The position numbers were made by a program, and so were the translations under genes. Of a DNA stretch of 46,373 nucleotides, positions 44,706 through 46,373 are shown piece by piece (the first letter of the stretch is position 1; every line of letters starts with the position of its first letter). The DNA lies in the NCBI GenBank assembly GCA_002917775.1, contig KZ627159.1, positions 853,253 through 899,625 on the forward strand, in the 5' to 3' direction. The notes under the pieces are model-generated. The model did no database searches and was not told the origin of the DNA. It saw only the letters and a list, made by a program, of their open reading frames with translations. Source of the DNA: Glaciozyma antarctica PI12 (Eukaryota > Basidiomycota > Microbotryomycetes > Kriegeriales > Camptobasidiaceae).

Positions 44706-46373
44706 ATGCTGCCACTCGACGCCAAGGCAGACCCTCGCTTTCGAAGCTTGAACGAGAACATCGAGTCTTACATCGTGAACGCGCTCGCCGAGGCCTCCAG
44801 CCGTCCCTTCCGACCAGCCAAAAACCCTCCTCACATCCTCGCCACCGGCCTTACCGAATCCCATATCGCCTGCCGATTGCATGGAAGAAGAACAGTCGTT
44901 GAGAACTCGCAGATCATCAAGCTCGTGCTCGAGAGTAGCCAGCTCAGCGGATTCGACCTCGAAACGCAGTACGCTCAGCGGACGCAGGCCGAGCGCGAGG
45001 TCGTCGTCCTCGAAGCGCTTAGGATCACGATATTCATCAGCGGAGACGCCAGGAAGCACGCCGCTGTTGCCCGTGGTTTTTGTCCCGAGATTTCTCTCGA
45101 GGTGCTCACCGCCGGGCGTGGAGAAGGTCTCTCTGAGCTTATCAAGCACTTTTTGCGGTGTGATGCAGCGACCGACCTCCTCTACCTGCGGCACGGTGGA
45201 CTGGAGCACTTGCATGGATGGGTCATGGAGGATGACATTCCGAGATCTCGAGGCGAGCGTGCTTTGCAGGAGGGCGCGCTGCTTAATCGCCACCGACTTC
45301 TGAGCACCTTTGTTTTGAACGCGCTGTGGCTGCTGGTGGGGTCCGCTGTGACAGTTCATCGACTGAGCTGATGCATTCCTACGCACGGAACGGTCACAAG
45401 ACGCCTCTTCCTCGAGACTGGGACGACTTGGATGATTCCGAGGACCTTCCAAACGACGCGTGCCACTTCTGCAATATCTCCCGTGCGCGTTCGCTCCCAG
45501 CTATCGTTATTTCTCGCTAACTATAAGTGCTCTTATTCCAGAAACTACGCTTCTGCAAGGCCTCCGCCAAGCTCCTTCACTGCGGCAAGTGCTTCGCGAA
45601 GGGGAGGAAAGTGTCGTACTGCTCAAAGTTCGCCGACTTCTGCTCGCTCACCACGTCTGCACCTCTGACTGTCGACATTTCTCGTCTGCAGGTATTGCCA
45701 GAAGAAGGATTGGAGCTCGCACAAGATCACTTGCGGCAAGGAGCTCGCTCTCGTTGTCGACACTCCCGTCTTCTCCTCCCTCGCGTCCACTTCTCCTAAT
45801 CCGTCGCCTCCTCGAAAACGAAAATCAGAACATCCTCGCTTTCATCCACATGCATGGAAGCGCCTGGGCCGTCATCGATATCTACGGCAATCCTTTCGGG
45901 ACCAGCAGCCGCGGAGACATGCCTAACATTGACCAGATGGTCTTCCGGCCGAAGACCAGCCGAGCAGCAGCTCTCTCGACCCGCAAGCTCTCCGACGTCG
46001 CCACATTCTTCGTCCTTCCTTCCCCACTGATGGAAATTGTCCTCGAGCTTTCGTCGGCGGTGCCGCAGCGCTCGACACCCACTCGTCAGCCGACCAAATT
46101 TCAGGACGGCGCTCTCCTCATTCAGCTGGCGAGGGCGTTCGAGATGGAGAAGGACGACTTCATCAATTCGCTCCCTTCTCTCGCTGAGCTTCTGGCGCAC
46201 GATGGCGCAGATGCTCGGGACTTTGTCGGACTTGTTGCTCAGCTCGGTGGAACGTACTCAAGCCAGTGAGGGCCATCCATCACTCCGTTCTGATACTACT
46301 GCTGACTCGAGATTCGCAGCCCCAACACCTTCATCCCCTCCCCAGCCCTCGCACGCCAATGCGCCGCCCTCGC
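44706..46373 (+). CDS. MYND zinc-finger family copy 9 (type I C-terminus), cut by the window edge
   Basis: The ATG at 44706 gives MLPLDAKADPRFRSLNENIE, similar to the start of copy 1. The N-terminal module has AEREVVVLEALRI, FCPEISLEVLTAGRGEGLSE, TDLLYLRHGGLEHLHGWVME and ALLNRHRLLSTFVLNALWLL. Then come HSYARNGHKTPLPRDWDD and the first finger pair CHFC, an intron with donor GTGCGC, LLHCGKCFAKGRKVSYCS, an intron with donor GTTCGC, and YCQKKDWSSHKITCG with all expected ligands. The type I part follows (PNIDQMVFRP, STRKLSDVATFFVLPSPLME, LARAFEMEKDDFINSLPSL, FVGLVAQLGGTY), an intron, and PNTFIPSPALARQCAAL at the edge. The linker intron would be only about 32 nt, the first finger intron fits best with a weak AAG acceptor, and the frame shifts between the finger and the type I part. 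Confidence 0.75.

Noticed and set aside
44601-45452. 283-codon minus-strand frame
   Set aside because: It is the shadow of the N-terminal module of MYND copy 9.
6746-46373. MYND copies as retroposed genes, given A-tracts near copies 5 and 6
   Set aside because: The copies keep introns at shared positions, so they were not made from spliced RNA.
1-46373. tRNA, rRNA, CRISPR array, transposon or virus-like element
   Set aside because: I found no cloverleaf-like sequence, spaced short repeat array, terminal repeats, or polymerase, integrase or transposase motifs that would support any of these.

Overview
The window looks like nuclear DNA of a GC-rich basidiomycete yeast, most likely Pucciniomycotina (Sporidiobolales: Rhodotorula/Rhodosporidium-like). 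I infer this from dense introns of about 50 nt with GTGCG/GTGAG donors and CAG/TAG acceptors, and from a clearly eukaryotic gene set. No rRNA, tRNA, CRISPR array or transposon could be supported.

Layout: a 175-bp tandem repeat opens the window (1-478). Then come CAND1 (+, 1103-6608), sulfide:quinone oxidoreductase (-, 11716-13542), an F-box/LRR relic (-, 14274-15307), a probable cell-surface protein (-, about 20459-21399), an unknown coiled-coil protein (-, 21616-22585), a Rab7-like GTPase with a large insertion (-, 22883-24261), the oligosaccharyltransferase subunit OST5/TMEM258 (+, 24597-24958), a RanBPM/Gid1 homologue (+, 34842-36909), an Argonaute (-, 37053-41191), a second F-box protein (+, about 42190-43250) and a DUF1857/AtaL-like protein (-, 43512-44067).

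Threaded between these are nine copies of one MYND zinc-finger family that I do not recognise as described. I number them 1 to 9 along the window: 1 (6746-8992, -), 2 (10358-11686, -), 3 (16147-17458, +), 4 (17966-20114, +), 5 (25670-27380, -), 6 (27857-29530, -), 7 (29622-31471, -), 8 (31671-33821, -), 9 (44706-end, +). The full architecture is an unknown N-terminal helical module, a MYND finger, and one of two unrelated-looking C-terminal modules (type I: copies 1, 3, 7, 8, 9; type II: copies 2, 4, 5, 6). Introns fall at the same places in most copies, so they spread by DNA-level duplication.

Almost every MYND copy, one F-box gene and the Argonaute carry in-frame stops or frame changes. SQR, RanBPM, OST5, Rab and DUF1857 read cleanly, and CAND1 has one frame change. 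This contrast favours real gene decay in the accessory genes over uniform sequencing error, though some breaks could still be assembly errors. The conserved genes point to protein turnover (CAND1 for SCF ligases, F-box proteins, Gid1 for the GID/CTLH ligase), but I see no evidence that they form an operon-like unit.
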